Source of the DNA: an uncultured Gemmiger sp.
GTDB lineage: Bacteria; Bacillota; Clostridia; Oscillospirales; Ruminococcaceae
NCBI GenBank assembly: GCA_944382835.1
Contig: CALWNP010000018.1
Coordinates: forward strand, 1 to 46,314
Direction of reading: 5' to 3'
DNA length: 46,314 nucleotides
Shown: piece after piece, positions 7,141 to 17,871 of the stretch
Layout: every line of letters begins with the position of its first letter
Position numbering within the stretch: the stretch's first letter is position 1
Notes under the pieces: model-generated
What the model saw: only the letters and a program-made list of their open reading frames with translations
Told to the model about the DNA's origin: nothing
Database searches by the model: none
Program-made: the position numbers and the translations under genes

Positions 7141-7221
7141 TTTTTTGTGAAAGGGATTGTGGTAAAATCGTCTCAAAAGCCGTTCAGGGCCGGATTTTGG
7201 CCCCCGGCCGCCGGGCTTTTT
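7141..7221 (+). promoter_or_regulatory. Leader region of the pyridoxal kinase-like gene
   Basis: A TAAAAT (7163-7168) lies behind a T-rich stretch but has no good -35 match. Downstream a short CCCGG/CCGGG hairpin followed by five T residues (7203-7221) could act as an attenuator before the start at 7273. Support is weak. Nothing else is visible in 7043-7272. Confidence 0.3.
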
Positions 7222-7272
7222 GGCAGAATTTGTTCGCCCGGCGATCCCAAAACAGAAAAGAGCGTTGTTTTC

Positions 7273-8112
7273 ATGACCCATGCCCCCAAAACCGTTCTGT
7301 GTATCCATGATCTGCCCGGCTACGGGCGGGCCGGTCTTTCGGTGATTGTGCCGGTTCTGTCGGCGCTGGGCGTCCAGGCTGTGGCGCTGCCCACCTCGGT
7401 GCTCAGCACCCACACCGGCGGCCTGGGCACCCCGGCCAAACTGTCCAACCCCGCCTACGGCCCCGCCGCCCTGGAACATTACCGCCGGCTGGGCGCCAAG
7501 TTTGACTGCATCTATTCCGGCTATCTGGCCGATGTCTCCCAGGTGCATCTGGTGGAGCAGGCTTTTGGGTTCTGGCCCGACGCCCACAAGGTGGTGGACC
7601 CGGTGATGGGGGACAACGGACGGATGTATCGGGGGCTGCCCTCCGAGCTGGTACCCGCTTTGTATACCCTGTGCGCCAAGGCCGACATCATTCTGCCCAA
7701 CATGACCGAGGCCGCCCTGCTGCTGGGCCAGCCCCTGCCCGGCATCACCCCCGACCTGCCGCCGGAGGAAGCGGCGGCCCAGGCCTCCATGCTCACCCGC
7801 ATCTGCCCCCAGGCGTTGGTCACCGGGGTGCCGGCGGGGCGCAGCATCCTCTGTGCCGGGGCCTCCCGCAGCGGGGAGAGCTACACCGTCAAGACCCCGC
7901 TGGTGCCCCGGATGTTCCACGGCACCGGCGACATCTTCGGCGCGGTGTTTGTGGGGCGGCTGCTCCAGGGCAATGTGCCCCAGGCTGCGGCCCAGGCGGC
8001 GGCTGCCTTTGTGGGAGACTGCCTGCGCGCCACCCCCGAAGGGGTGGACGAGCGGCTGGGGGTCTGGCTGGAGGCGGTGCTGCCTCGGCTGAGCCAGAGC
8101 ATGGCGGACTGA
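7273..8112 (+). CDS. Pyridoxamine/pyridoxal kinase-like protein (PdxK/PdxY type)
   Basis: A ribokinase-fold kinase of 279 residues that probably phosphorylates B6 vitamers to PLP precursors. The N-terminal block CIHDLPGYGRAGLSVIVPVLSALG and STHTGG match the PdxK/PdxY substrate site. VVDPVMGDNGRMY and LPNMTEAALLLG follow, and FHGTGDIFGAVFVGRLL carries the GTGD anion-hole and catalytic Asp motif. The ATG at 7273 begins the conserved part; the frame is open upstream but without a ribosome site. Trailing genes trmL and degV follow closely. PLP would serve SerC and IlvE in this window, though no regulatory link is seen. Confidence 0.87.
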   Translation: MTHAPKTVLCIHDLPGYGRAGLSVIVPVLSALGVQAVALPTSVLSTHTGGLGTPAKLSNPAYGPAALEHYRRLGAKFDCIYSGYLADVSQVHLVEQAFGFWPDAHKVVDPVMGDNGRMYRGLPSELVPALYTLCAKADIILPNMTEAALLLGQPLPGITPDLPPEEAAAQASMLTRICPQALVTGVPAGRSILCAGASRSGESYTVKTPLVPRMFHGTGDIFGAVFVGRLLQGNVPQAAAQAAAAFVGDCLRATPEGVDERLGVWLEAVLPRLSQSMAD

Positions 8113-8138
8113 AAAATCATGGAAAAAGGATGTGCAAA

Positions 8139-8651
8139 ATGCCAGTTTTGAATATCGTTTTGGTGGAGCCGCGGATTCCGCAGAACACGGGCAACGTGGC
8201 ACGCACCTGCGCCGTGACCGGGGCGCGTCTGCATCTGGTGGGGCCCATGGGGTTTGCCATCAGCGACGCCAAATTAAAGCGCGCCGGGCTTGACTATTGG
8301 CACCAGCTTGATATAACATATTATCAGGATTTGGCGGCCTTTTTTGCCGCCAACCACGGCCCGTTTTTTTATTTCACCTCCAAGGGTCCCCGGCGGCACA
8401 CCGAGCCTCACTATCCCGACGGCGCCTACCTGGTGTTCGGGCGGGAGGACGCGGGTCTGCCCGAGGAACTGCTGGTCCAAAATCCCGATGCCTGTGTGCG
8501 CATCCCCATGCGCCGGGGCGAGCGCTGCCTGAACCTTTCCAACTCGGTGGCCGTCGGGGTGTACGAAGCGCTGCGTCAGTGGGACTTTGCCGATCTGGAA
8601 AGCCGCGGCCAGCTCACCAAATACGAGTGGAGAAATGAGGATGTGACATGA
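8139..8651 (+). CDS. trmL: tRNA (cytidine(34)-2'-O)-methyltransferase (TrmL)
   Basis: A SPOUT-class methyltransferase that 2'-O-methylates the wobble base of certain leucine tRNAs. Family blocks are VEPRIPQNTGNVARTCAVTG at the N-terminus, LVFGREDAGLP in the middle, and the knotted cofactor site IPMRRGERCLNLSNSVAVGVYEALRQ near the C-terminus. 170 residues is usual. The start MPVLNIVL was preferred over an ATG nine bases upstream because AAAAAGG then lies nine bases away. It ends in an ATGA overlap with degV. Confidence 0.95.
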   Translation: MPVLNIVLVEPRIPQNTGNVARTCAVTGARLHLVGPMGFAISDAKLKRAGLDYWHQLDITYYQDLAAFFAANHGPFFYFTSKGPRRHTEPHYPDGAYLVFGREDAGLPEELLVQNPDACVRIPMRRGERCLNLSNSVAVGVYEALRQWDFADLESRGQLTKYEWRNEDVT

Positions 8652-9550
8652 TCAAAGTTGGTTTTGTAACCGATTCCAGCGCGGACATTCCCCAGGAACT
8701 TGCCGACCAGTACGGCATCGAGATCGTGGGGTTCCCCATCAACCTGGACGGCAAGGAGTACATTGAGCGTCGGGATTTCACCAACGACGAGTTCTATCAG
8801 ATGATGCAGCAGGCCACCGGTGTGCCCACCACCGCCGCCATCACCCCGCTGCAGTGGCTGGACATCTACTGCCGCTATGCCGACGAGGGATACACCGACC
8901 TGATCCACGTCTCCATCAACGCCGGCGGCTCCAGCACCTACAACAATGCGGTCCAGGCTGCCCAGATGCTGGCCGAAAGCCGCCCCGGCTGCACCATGAA
9001 AATCCGCATCATTGACAGCCACACCTATTCCATGGTCTTTGGCTGGCATCTGTGCGAATGTGCCCGCAAGATCCGCAACGGCGGCGAGATTGCCGACTGC
9101 GTGCTGGAGATGGAGCAGAAGTTTGCCCGGATGGAGGTCTGCCTGGCGGCGTACAGCCTGAAGCAGATGAAGAAGTCCGGCCGGATTTCGGCGGCCGCCG
9201 CCTTTGCGGGGGAGCTGCTGGGTCTGCGCCCCATCATCAGCCTGAACGACGGCATCTCCCATGTGGAGGCCAAGGTTCGCGGCGACGCCAATGTGCCGCC
9301 GGCCATGCTGCGCTGGGTCAAGACCCGGGTGGACAACCTGAAGGAGGTGCCCTATCTGGTGGCCTACACCTCCGACACCAAGCACCGGGATGAGCTGGTC
9401 AAGCTCTGCCGCAAGGAGTTCGGGCATCCGCCGCTGGCGGTCTTCCAGCTGGGTGCCGCGGTCAGCGCCAACACCGGGCCCAATGCCATCGCCATTGCCT
9501 TTGAGGGCAAGCCCCGCCGCCTGTGCGACTACGCGCCGTCGCTGCCCTGA
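8648..9550 (+). CDS. DegV-family fatty-acid-binding protein
   Basis: 300 residues with the two-domain DegV fold. The N-terminal VGFVTDSSADIPQELADQYGIEIV and PTTAAITPLQWLDIY are diagnostic. GGSSTYNNAVQAAQM forms part of the lipid-head binding site, and DSHTYSMVFG and GLRPIISLNDG follow. DegV/FakB proteins bind a fatty acid and present it to FakA for phosphorylation. No fakA is seen here, so the exact role is unproven. Translation is coupled to trmL by a four-base overlap. A strong terminator follows. Confidence 0.93.
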   Translation: MIKVGFVTDSSADIPQELADQYGIEIVGFPINLDGKEYIERRDFTNDEFYQMMQQATGVPTTAAITPLQWLDIYCRYADEGYTDLIHVSINAGGSSTYNNAVQAAQMLAESRPGCTMKIRIIDSHTYSMVFGWHLCECARKIRNGGEIADCVLEMEQKFARMEVCLAAYSLKQMKKSGRISAAAAFAGELLGLRPIISLNDGISHVEAKVRGDANVPPAMLRWVKTRVDNLKEVPYLVAYTSDTKHRDELVKLCRKEFGHPPLAVFQLGAAVSANTGPNAIAIAFEGKPRRLCDYAPSLP

Positions 9551-9560
9551 GATAGGTTAC

Positions 9561-9590
9561 AGGCTGTCGCCTTTTGCGGCAGCCTTTTTT
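9561..9590 (+). terminator. Terminator after degV
   Basis: AGGCTG-CGC pairs with GCG-CAGCCT around a CTTTT loop and is followed by six T residues. It lies ten bases past the degV stop and ends the pdxK-like/trmL/degV unit. Confidence 0.9.
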
Positions 9591-9633
9591 GTGTCAAAAA
9601 GAACCGGACAATCAAAACGGAAGGATGAACAAG

Positions 9634-11028
9634 ATGGAACGACTTTCCCTGCGGGAATGCCTGATCGGTGACCGGAGCTTCTACCGCCATGTCTTTGTGG
9701 TGGTGGCCCCCATCATTGTGCAGAACACCCTCTCCAACGTGGTCAGCCTGCTGGACAACGTCATGGTAGGCCAGGTGGGCACTCTGCCCATGTCGGCGGT
9801 GGCCATTGTCAACCAGATTCTCTTTGTCTACAACCTCTGCATCTTCGGCTCCCTGGCGGGGGCCGGCATCTTCGGGGCCCAGTATTACGGCCAGGGCAAC
9901 ATGGAAGGGGTACGCCAGACCTTCCGCATCAAGCTGCTCTGGGCCGCCCTGCTCACCGCCGGGGCGCTGGTGCTCTTCCTTTCCGCCGGGCCCGCCCTGG
10001 TGGGACAGTACATTGCCGCCGACACCCCGGCCGCCGATGCCGCCGCCACCCTGGACTATGCCAAGGGCTATCTGTTGGTGATGCTGGTGGGGCTGATTCC
10101 CTTTGCCCTGACCCAGACCTATGCCAGCACCCTGCGGGAATCCGGCCAGACCACCCTGCCCATGCAGGCCAGCATGATCGCCATGGTGGTCAACTTCTGC
10201 TTCAACTGTCTGCTGATCTTCGGCCTCTTGGGCTTTCCCCGGCTGGGGGTGGTGGGTGCCGGCATTGCCACCTCCCTCTCCCGCTTTGTGGAGCTGGGCA
10301 TTGTGGCGGCGGGAGCCCACCGCAGTGTGGACCGCTATCCCTTCATGCAGGGCGTCTACCGCAGCTTCCGCATCCCGGCCCCTCTGCTGCGGGAGGTACT
10401 GCTGCGCAGTGCGCCGCTGCTGGTCAACGAGTTTTTGTGGAGCATGAGCCAGGCCACCCTGCTGCAGTGCTACTCGGTGCGGGGCATCCAGGTGGTGGCA
10501 GCCATGAACATCTCCAACACCATCGCCCAGATCTTCAACGAGGTCTACCTCTCGCTGGGGCATGCCACCTCCATCCTGGTGGGCCAGGAGCTGGGGGCCA
10601 GCCGGATGACCAATGCCCGCCGCACCGCCTGGCGGATGATCTCGCTGAGCGTCTTCAGCTGCCTGGTCATGGGCAGCCTGCTGGCGCTGAGCAGTCCGCT
10701 GATCCCCAACATCTACAACACCGAGCTGGAGATCCGCCAGCTGGCCACCGGGATGATCCTGGTGGTGGCCTGCTGTATGCCGCTGTTTGCCTTTGCCACT
10801 GCCACCTACTTCACCCTGCGGTCGGGGGGCAAGACCTTCATCACCTTCCTGTTTGACAGCTGCTTCACCTGGGTGGTGACGGTGCCGGCGGCCTTTTTGC
10901 TGACCCGCTACACCACCCTGCCGGTGGTCACCGCCTACCTCATCGCCAGCGCGCTGGATTTTATCAAATGCACCATCGGCTTTGTGCTGGTCAAGCGGGG
11001 GGGCTGGGTGCGCAACATCGTGGGCTGA
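9634..11028 (+). CDS. MATE-family multidrug/Na+ antiporter
   Basis: 464 residues with about twelve hydrophobic helices in two repeats. Typical MATE blocks are present: APIIVQNTLSNVVSLLDNVMVGQVG near the N-terminus, GIFGAQYYGQGN after helix 2, and matching blocks in the second half (SQATLLQCYSVRGIQ, ATSILVGQELGAS). It exports cationic drugs or metabolites using an ion gradient; the substrate is unknown. GGAAGG lies nine bases before this ATG, whereas an ATG at 9625 would touch it. No clear promoter was found between the degV terminator and this gene. Confidence 0.93.
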   Translation: MERLSLRECLIGDRSFYRHVFVVVAPIIVQNTLSNVVSLLDNVMVGQVGTLPMSAVAIVNQILFVYNLCIFGSLAGAGIFGAQYYGQGNMEGVRQTFRIKLLWAALLTAGALVLFLSAGPALVGQYIAADTPAADAAATLDYAKGYLLVMLVGLIPFALTQTYASTLRESGQTTLPMQASMIAMVVNFCFNCLLIFGLLGFPRLGVVGAGIATSLSRFVELGIVAAGAHRSVDRYPFMQGVYRSFRIPAPLLREVLLRSAPLLVNEFLWSMSQATLLQCYSVRGIQVVAAMNISNTIAQIFNEVYLSLGHATSILVGQELGASRMTNARRTAWRMISLSVFSCLVMGSLLALSSPLIPNIYNTELEIRQLATGMILVVACCMPLFAFATATYFTLRSGGKTFITFLFDSCFTWVVTVPAAFLLTRYTTLPVVTAYLIASALDFIKCTIGFVLVKRGGWVRNIVG

Positions 11029-11033
11029 TCGCA

Positions 11034-11064
11034 AAAAACGCTCTTGTCAGGGCGTTTTTCTTTT
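11034..11064 (+). terminator. Terminator after the MATE gene
   Basis: AAAAACGC (11034-11041) pairs with GCGTTTTT (11052-11059), followed by CTTTT. With two extra loop-closing pairs the loop is exactly TTGTCA, which is also the -35 box of the queT promoter. Confidence 0.85.
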
Positions 11065-11072
11065 GTTATAAT
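11044..11072 (+). promoter_or_regulatory. queT promoter
   Basis: TTGTCA (11044-11049), 17 bases, TATAAT (11067-11072). The -35 lies in the loop of the preceding terminator. Transcription would begin just before the riboswitch. Confidence 0.85.
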
Positions 11073-11081
11073 AAGGGTTTG

Positions 11082-11181
11082 TTGAGCAACTTAGGATTTT
11101 AGGCTCCGCTGTGCTTCGGCACGGCGACAAACCGGCCGGGGCTGGCGGTCCCGCGCGCGGTCAAAATCTATCCCGCCGGAG
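11082..11181 (+). ncRNA. preQ1-III-type riboswitch upstream of queT
   Basis: The leader starts with GAGC (11084-11087) pairing to GCTC (11103-11106) around AACTTAGGATTTTAG. A GCTGTGC-TTCG-GCACGGC hairpin follows, then GGGCTGGCGGTC, GCGCGGTCAAAATC and ATCCCGCCGGAG. From memory of the class, these segments match preQ1-III riboswitches, which occur in Ruminococcaceae before queT. GGCGG (11144-11148) can pair with CCGCC, so the Shine-Dalgarno GGAG (11178-11181) is probably masked when ligand binds. That means translational control. The downstream gene is a queuosine-precursor transporter, as expected. Confidence 0.85.
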
Positions 11182-11187
11182 TGTATT

Positions 11188-11718
11188 ATGTTTTCTGCAA
11201 CCAATTCCCGCAAACACCTTCGTTCCCTGGTGCGCTGCGCCATGATCGCCGCGGTCTACGCGGTGGTCTGCCTGGCCCTGGCCCCCTTCTCCTACGGGGC
11301 GGTGCAGGTCCGGGTGGCCGAAGCCCTCTGCCTGCTGCCGGTCTTTGGGCCGGAATACATCCTGGGGGTCACCCTGGGCTGTCTGCTGGCCAACCTGCTG
11401 GGCTCCACCATTGTGGACGTCATCTTTGGCACCGCGGCCACCCTGCTGGCCTGCCTGGTGACCTACCAGCTGCGCCATCTGCGCTGGAAGGGGCTGGCAC
11501 TGCCGGCGTCTTTTCCGCCCGTTGTCTCCAACATGCTGATTGTCGGCGCGTTTGAGATCACCGTCTTTTTCTCGGATTCCGCCCCCACCGCCGCTATGGC
11601 CGTCTTCAACGCAGTGACGGTGGGCATCGGGGAGGTCATCAGCTGCTGCATCCTGGGTGTGGCGCTGGTCAAGCTCATTGAGTCCACCCCCGCCCTGAAA
11701 AAGGTCTTTACCGAATGA
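11188..11718 (+). CDS. queT: QueT-family queuosine precursor transporter
   Basis: A 176-residue integral membrane protein with five to six helices, of the QueT family. QueT acts as the substrate-binding S component of an ECF-type importer for preQ1 or a related precursor. Typical blocks are AMIAAVYAVVCLALAPFSYG, VQVRVAEALCLLPVF and GVTLGCLLANLLGSTIVDVIFGTAATLLA. The gene follows a preQ1-III-type riboswitch whose GGAG serves as its ribosome site. No que biosynthesis genes are nearby, which fits salvage of the precursor. Confidence 0.93.
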   Translation: MFSATNSRKHLRSLVRCAMIAAVYAVVCLALAPFSYGAVQVRVAEALCLLPVFGPEYILGVTLGCLLANLLGSTIVDVIFGTAATLLACLVTYQLRHLRWKGLALPASFPPVVSNMLIVGAFEITVFFSDSAPTAAMAVFNAVTVGIGEVISCCILGVALVKLIESTPALKKVFTE

Positions 11719-11732
11719 GAAAGGAGGCCGCC

Positions 11733-12392
11733 ATGCGCCCCGAACTGATTCTCTGGGACTGGAATGGTACCCTGCTGGACGATGTCGCCCTTGGCCTGGA
11801 CGCGCTCAACCGTCTGCTGGCAGCGTATGGTTACCCCCAGCGGTACGACCTGGCGGCCTACCGTGAGATTTTTGGCTTCCCGGTGGAGGAGTATTACCTG
11901 CGCGCCGGGATGGATTTTTCCAAGCATCCCTTTTCCCAGCTGGCCCACAGCTATATGGAGGACTACCTGGCCCACAGCCCGGCCTGTCCCCTGATGGCCG
12001 GGGCCCGCACCGCCCTGGAGGCCTTCCGGCAGGCGGGCATCCGGCAGGTGATCCTGTCGGCCTCGCCGCTGCCCACCCTGCAAAAGCAGGTGGAGGCCCG
12101 GAGGGTGACCGAATACTTTTCCCGGCTGCTGGGGCTGGGCGACATCTACGCCAAGAGCAAGGTGGAGCTGGGGCTGGGGTATCTGGCCGAAGCCGGCTTT
12201 GACCCCGCCCGGGCGGTGATGATCGGGGATTCGGTCCACGATTTTGAGGTGGCCCGAGCCATGGGCACCGGCTGCGTGCTGCAGACCGGCGGCCACCAGA
12301 GCGCCAAGGCCCTGTCCGCCACCGGGGCACCGGTGCTGGACACCCTGCCGCAGGTGGCGGAATTTTTGCTGCAAGGAGGCATTTCGGAATGA
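11733..12392 (+). CDS. HAD-superfamily hydrolase (phosphoglycolate phosphatase-like)
   Basis: 219 residues with the HAD motifs in order: DWNGTLLDD (motif I, nucleophile Asp), ILSASPLPTLQ (motif II Ser), K about residue 140 (YAKSKVELGLGY) and MIGDSVHDFEVARAMG (motif IV). A helical cap lies between motifs I and II, as in phosphoglycolate phosphatase and beta-phosphoglucomutase. The substrate cannot be read from the sequence. AAGGAGG lies six bases before the chosen ATG. It is 14 bases after queT and overlaps the next gene by four bases. Confidence 0.9.
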   Translation: MRPELILWDWNGTLLDDVALGLDALNRLLAAYGYPQRYDLAAYREIFGFPVEEYYLRAGMDFSKHPFSQLAHSYMEDYLAHSPACPLMAGARTALEAFRQAGIRQVILSASPLPTLQKQVEARRVTEYFSRLLGLGDIYAKSKVELGLGYLAEAGFDPARAVMIGDSVHDFEVARAMGTGCVLQTGGHQSAKALSATGAPVLDTLPQVAEFLLQGGISE

Positions 12393-13312
12393 GCGACCAG
12401 TTCAAAGGCGCTTTTCTGACCATGTTCGGAGGAGCCTGCTGGGGAGTATCGGGCTGCATCGGGCAGTACCTTTTCACCCGGCAGGGGATGGATTCCACCT
12501 GGCTGGTGCCCATCCGGCTGGGGTTGGCCGGGCTACTGCTCTGCGTCTACTACCTGCTGCGGGCCCCCAAAACCCTCTTTGCCCCCTGGCGGACCCGGCG
12601 CAATGCCCGGGATCTGGTGATCTACGGGCTGGGCGGGGTGAGCTGCTGCCAGTTCCTCTACTTTCTGACCATCCAGCTCTCCACCGCCGGCACCGCCACC
12701 ATCCTGCAGGACCTCTCCCCGGTGCTGATCCTGCTGATTCTCTGCCGGTCCCAGCGGCGGGCCCCCCGCCTGTTTGAGGTGGGCTCCATCCTGCTGGCTC
12801 TGCTGGGGGTCTTTTTCCTGACCACCCACGGCAGTCTGACCAATCTGGCGGTCTCCCCCGCCGCTCTGCTGGCCGGGGTGGGCAGCGCCTTCTGCGTGGT
12901 GGTCTACACCATGTGGCCGAAAAACCTGCAAAAGCAATATCCCACCCCCATGCTCCAGGGCTGGGCCTTCCTGATGGGCGGAGCGGCCTTCAGCCTGCTC
13001 TTCCGCCCCTGGCAGATGGGCTACCGGCCCAACCTGGTGGGCTGCGCCGGCATCGCCGGGGTGGTGCTCATCGGCAACGTGCTGGCCTTCTCCTGCTACA
13101 TGTCGGGGGTCAAGCTGATCGGGCCCCAGAAATCCAGCCTGTACAGCTTTGCCGAGCCGGTGACCGCCGCCATCCTGAGCACCCTGGTGCTGGGCAGCGA
13201 TTTCACCTTCTGGGATCTGGTGGGCTTTGTCTGCATCTTCGGGATGCTGGTGCTGCTGAGCCTGCACAAGACCCCTGCGCCCCGGCCCCGGCCGGCCGAA
13301 AGCCACGCCTGA
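12389..13312 (+). CDS. EamA/DMT-family transporter
   Basis: 307 residues with about ten transmembrane helices arranged as two EamA repeats. The first contains GGACWGVSGCIGQYLFTRQGMDSTWLV and a second-helix GGVSCCQFLYFLTIQ. The second starts near residue 150 and ends with LIGPQKSSLYSFAEPVTAAILSTLVLG, the repeat hallmark. Substrates of such exporters are amino acids or metabolites; none can be assigned. The start overlaps the HAD gene stop (ATGA). Confidence 0.92.
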   Translation: MSDQFKGAFLTMFGGACWGVSGCIGQYLFTRQGMDSTWLVPIRLGLAGLLLCVYYLLRAPKTLFAPWRTRRNARDLVIYGLGGVSCCQFLYFLTIQLSTAGTATILQDLSPVLILLILCRSQRRAPRLFEVGSILLALLGVFFLTTHGSLTNLAVSPAALLAGVGSAFCVVVYTMWPKNLQKQYPTPMLQGWAFLMGGAAFSLLFRPWQMGYRPNLVGCAGIAGVVLIGNVLAFSCYMSGVKLIGPQKSSLYSFAEPVTAAILSTLVLGSDFTFWDLVGFVCIFGMLVLLSLHKTPAPRPRPAESHA

Positions 13313-13348
13313 GACCAGAACGGCAAAATCCAATCAATCTTGTTAAAA

Positions 13349-13392
13349 ACACCCGTGCGGGTTTGACAGCAAAACCTGCACGGGTGTATTAT
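13349..13392 (+). promoter_or_regulatory. secA promoter within a strong hairpin
   Basis: ACACCCGTGC (13349-13358) and GGTTT pair with AAACC and GCACGGGTGT (13378-13387). The loop GACAGCA completes a consensus TTGACA (13363-13368) together with the last two stem bases. TATTAT follows 18 bases later (13387-13392). The hairpin lies about 35 bases past the EamA gene and may also serve as its terminator. Confidence 0.8.
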
Positions 13393-13466
13393 ATTAAAGT
13401 GTATAGTTGTGGCATTGCCATCCTAAGAAACGCCGTTTGCGCGGCAGAAATTACAGGTGTTTGTAT

Positions 13467-16340
<2,874 letters not shown>

Positions 16341-16356
16341 CAACGAGGAAACCAAG

Positions 16357-16755
16357 ATGAAAGCCCATATCCATACCGAACCCCGGGCCCTGCTGCTCTG
16401 GCGCTACGGCCCCGGCGACCCGGGCTACGACGCCCTGGAGCGGTCGGCCCACCACTACCGGCTGACCATCCGCCCCATGGACGAGCGGATGCTCGGCGCC
16501 ACCATCGGCGATCTCTGCGCCGGGCGGGCGGTACCGGGAGAGGCCGTCGCCGCCCCCACCGACCGGGCCGCCATGATTGTCAGCGGCCTGCGCCGGGACA
16601 ACGGCGACCTGAACGCCTTCCTGGACCAGATCAAGGCCGAGGGGGTTTCCATCCCCCTGCGGGCCATGGTCACCCCCACCAGCCGCGGCTGGACCCTGGG
16701 GCAGCTGCTGGGAGAGCTGGGCGCCGAACATGACGCCCTGCACGGCGGCCAATGA
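16357..16755 (+). CDS. DUF3783-like protein
   Basis: 132 residues, soluble, with no signal sequence. The C-terminal half (AAMIVSGLRRDNGDLNAFLD, then PLRAMVTPTSRGWTLGQLLGELGAEH) resembles the DUF3783 pattern, in which a conserved MVTPTN..W stretch is followed by a helix ending in EH. Function is unknown. It follows secA by 16 bases and overlaps apbE by four bases, so all three are likely co-transcribed. Ribosome site GAGGAA. Confidence 0.7.
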   Translation: MKAHIHTEPRALLLWRYGPGDPGYDALERSAHHYRLTIRPMDERMLGATIGDLCAGRAVPGEAVAAPTDRAAMIVSGLRRDNGDLNAFLDQIKAEGVSIPLRAMVTPTSRGWTLGQLLGELGAEHDALHGGQ

Positions 16756-17819
16756 GCCGCCGCCTTCTCGGCCTGCTCATCGCCCTCCTGCTGGCCCTCA
16801 CCCTGCTGGGCAGCATGGTGGCCGGCCAGTACCGGCAAACCAAATTCTACACCCAAACCTGGTGGGATCTCTTTGACACTGTCACCATCCTGACCGGCTA
16901 TGCCGACAGCCAGGAGGAATGGGATGCCCAGGCCCAGGCGCTTCACGATGATCTGCTGGCCTACCACCGGCTGTTTGACATCTACCACCACTACGACGGC
17001 CTGACCAACGCCTACGATCTCAACGCCCAGGCCGGGTCGGGACCGGTGACCGTCCCCGGCCAGCTGTTGGATTTGCTGACCTTCGGCCAGCAGGCCGACC
17101 AGCTGACCCAGGGGGCCTGCAACATTGCGGCGGGCCGTGTGCTGGCCCTCTGGCACGACGCCCGGGTGGCAGCCGAGACCGCCGAAACCGCCACCGCCGA
17201 CCTGCTGCCCACCCAGGAGGCACTGGAGGAAGCCGCCGCCCACTGCGACATCCAGGACCTGGTGCTGGACGCCCAGGCCTCCACCGTCACCTTCACCGAT
17301 CCCCAGCTCCAGCTGGACCTGGGCAGCATCGCCAAGGGCTATGCGGTGGAAGCCGCCGCCCGGGCCGCCGAGGCCCGGGGAATGGACAGTGCGCTGCTCA
17401 ATGTGGGGGGCAATGTGCGGGCCATCGGCAAAAAGCCCGACGGCTCCCCCTGGACCGCCGGGGTGGACAATCCCTGGACCGAGGGCAGCGGTGAGCCGGT
17501 TTCCACCGTTCAGCTGGCGCCCGGCCAGTGTCTGGTGGTCAGCGGGGATTACCAGCGGTACTTCACGGTGGACGGGGTGCGCTACCACCACCTGATTGAC
17601 CTGAGCACCCTGCAGCCCGCCCGGTACGCCTCCTCGGTGGCGGTGCTCTGCAGCGACAGCGGACTGGGGGATGCTCTCTCCACCGGGCTGTTCTGCCTGC
17701 CGCCCGAGAAGGGCCAGGCCCTGGTGGAGGGTCTGGAAGGGGTCAGCGCCCTTTGGATGCTGCCCGACGGCTCCACGGTGGCCAGCAGCGGCTGGCCCGA
17801 CCAGAAACTGCAAAACTGA
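16752..17819 (+). CDS. apbE: FAD:protein FMN transferase (ApbE)
   Basis: Transfers FMN from FAD onto Thr/Ser of partner flavoproteins such as Rnf or NQR subunits, outside the membrane. 355 residues. An N-terminal hydrophobic helix (RRLLGLLIALLLALTLLGSM) acts as anchor or signal; no lipobox cysteine is seen. Typical ApbE motifs are LDLGSIAKGYAVEAAARAA, ALLNVGGNVRAIGKKPDG, VVSGDYQRYF, YHHLIDLSTLQPA and the metal/FAD site SGLGDALSTGLF. No rnf or nqr genes lie in this window, so its targets are elsewhere. Confidence 0.94.
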   Translation: MSRRLLGLLIALLLALTLLGSMVAGQYRQTKFYTQTWWDLFDTVTILTGYADSQEEWDAQAQALHDDLLAYHRLFDIYHHYDGLTNAYDLNAQAGSGPVTVPGQLLDLLTFGQQADQLTQGACNIAAGRVLALWHDARVAAETAETATADLLPTQEALEEAAAHCDIQDLVLDAQASTVTFTDPQLQLDLGSIAKGYAVEAAARAAEARGMDSALLNVGGNVRAIGKKPDGSPWTAGVDNPWTEGSGEPVSTVQLAPGQCLVVSGDYQRYFTVDGVRYHHLIDLSTLQPARYASSVAVLCSDSGLGDALSTGLFCLPPEKGQALVEGLEGVSALWMLPDGSTVASSGWPDQKLQN

Positions 17820-17822
17820 ATG

Positions 17823-17862
17823 ACAAAGGGTTCCGACCGGATTGGTCGGAACCCTTTGTTTT
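17823..17862. terminator. Terminator between apbE and the converging ABC operon
   Basis: A perfect 16-bp stem (ACAAAGGGTTCCGACC and its complement) around GGATT, followed by TTT on the plus strand. It ends the secA-apbE transcript and, lying ten bases past the ABC gene stop, probably the opposing one as well. Confidence 0.9.
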
Positions 17863-17871
17863 ATCTGTGGA

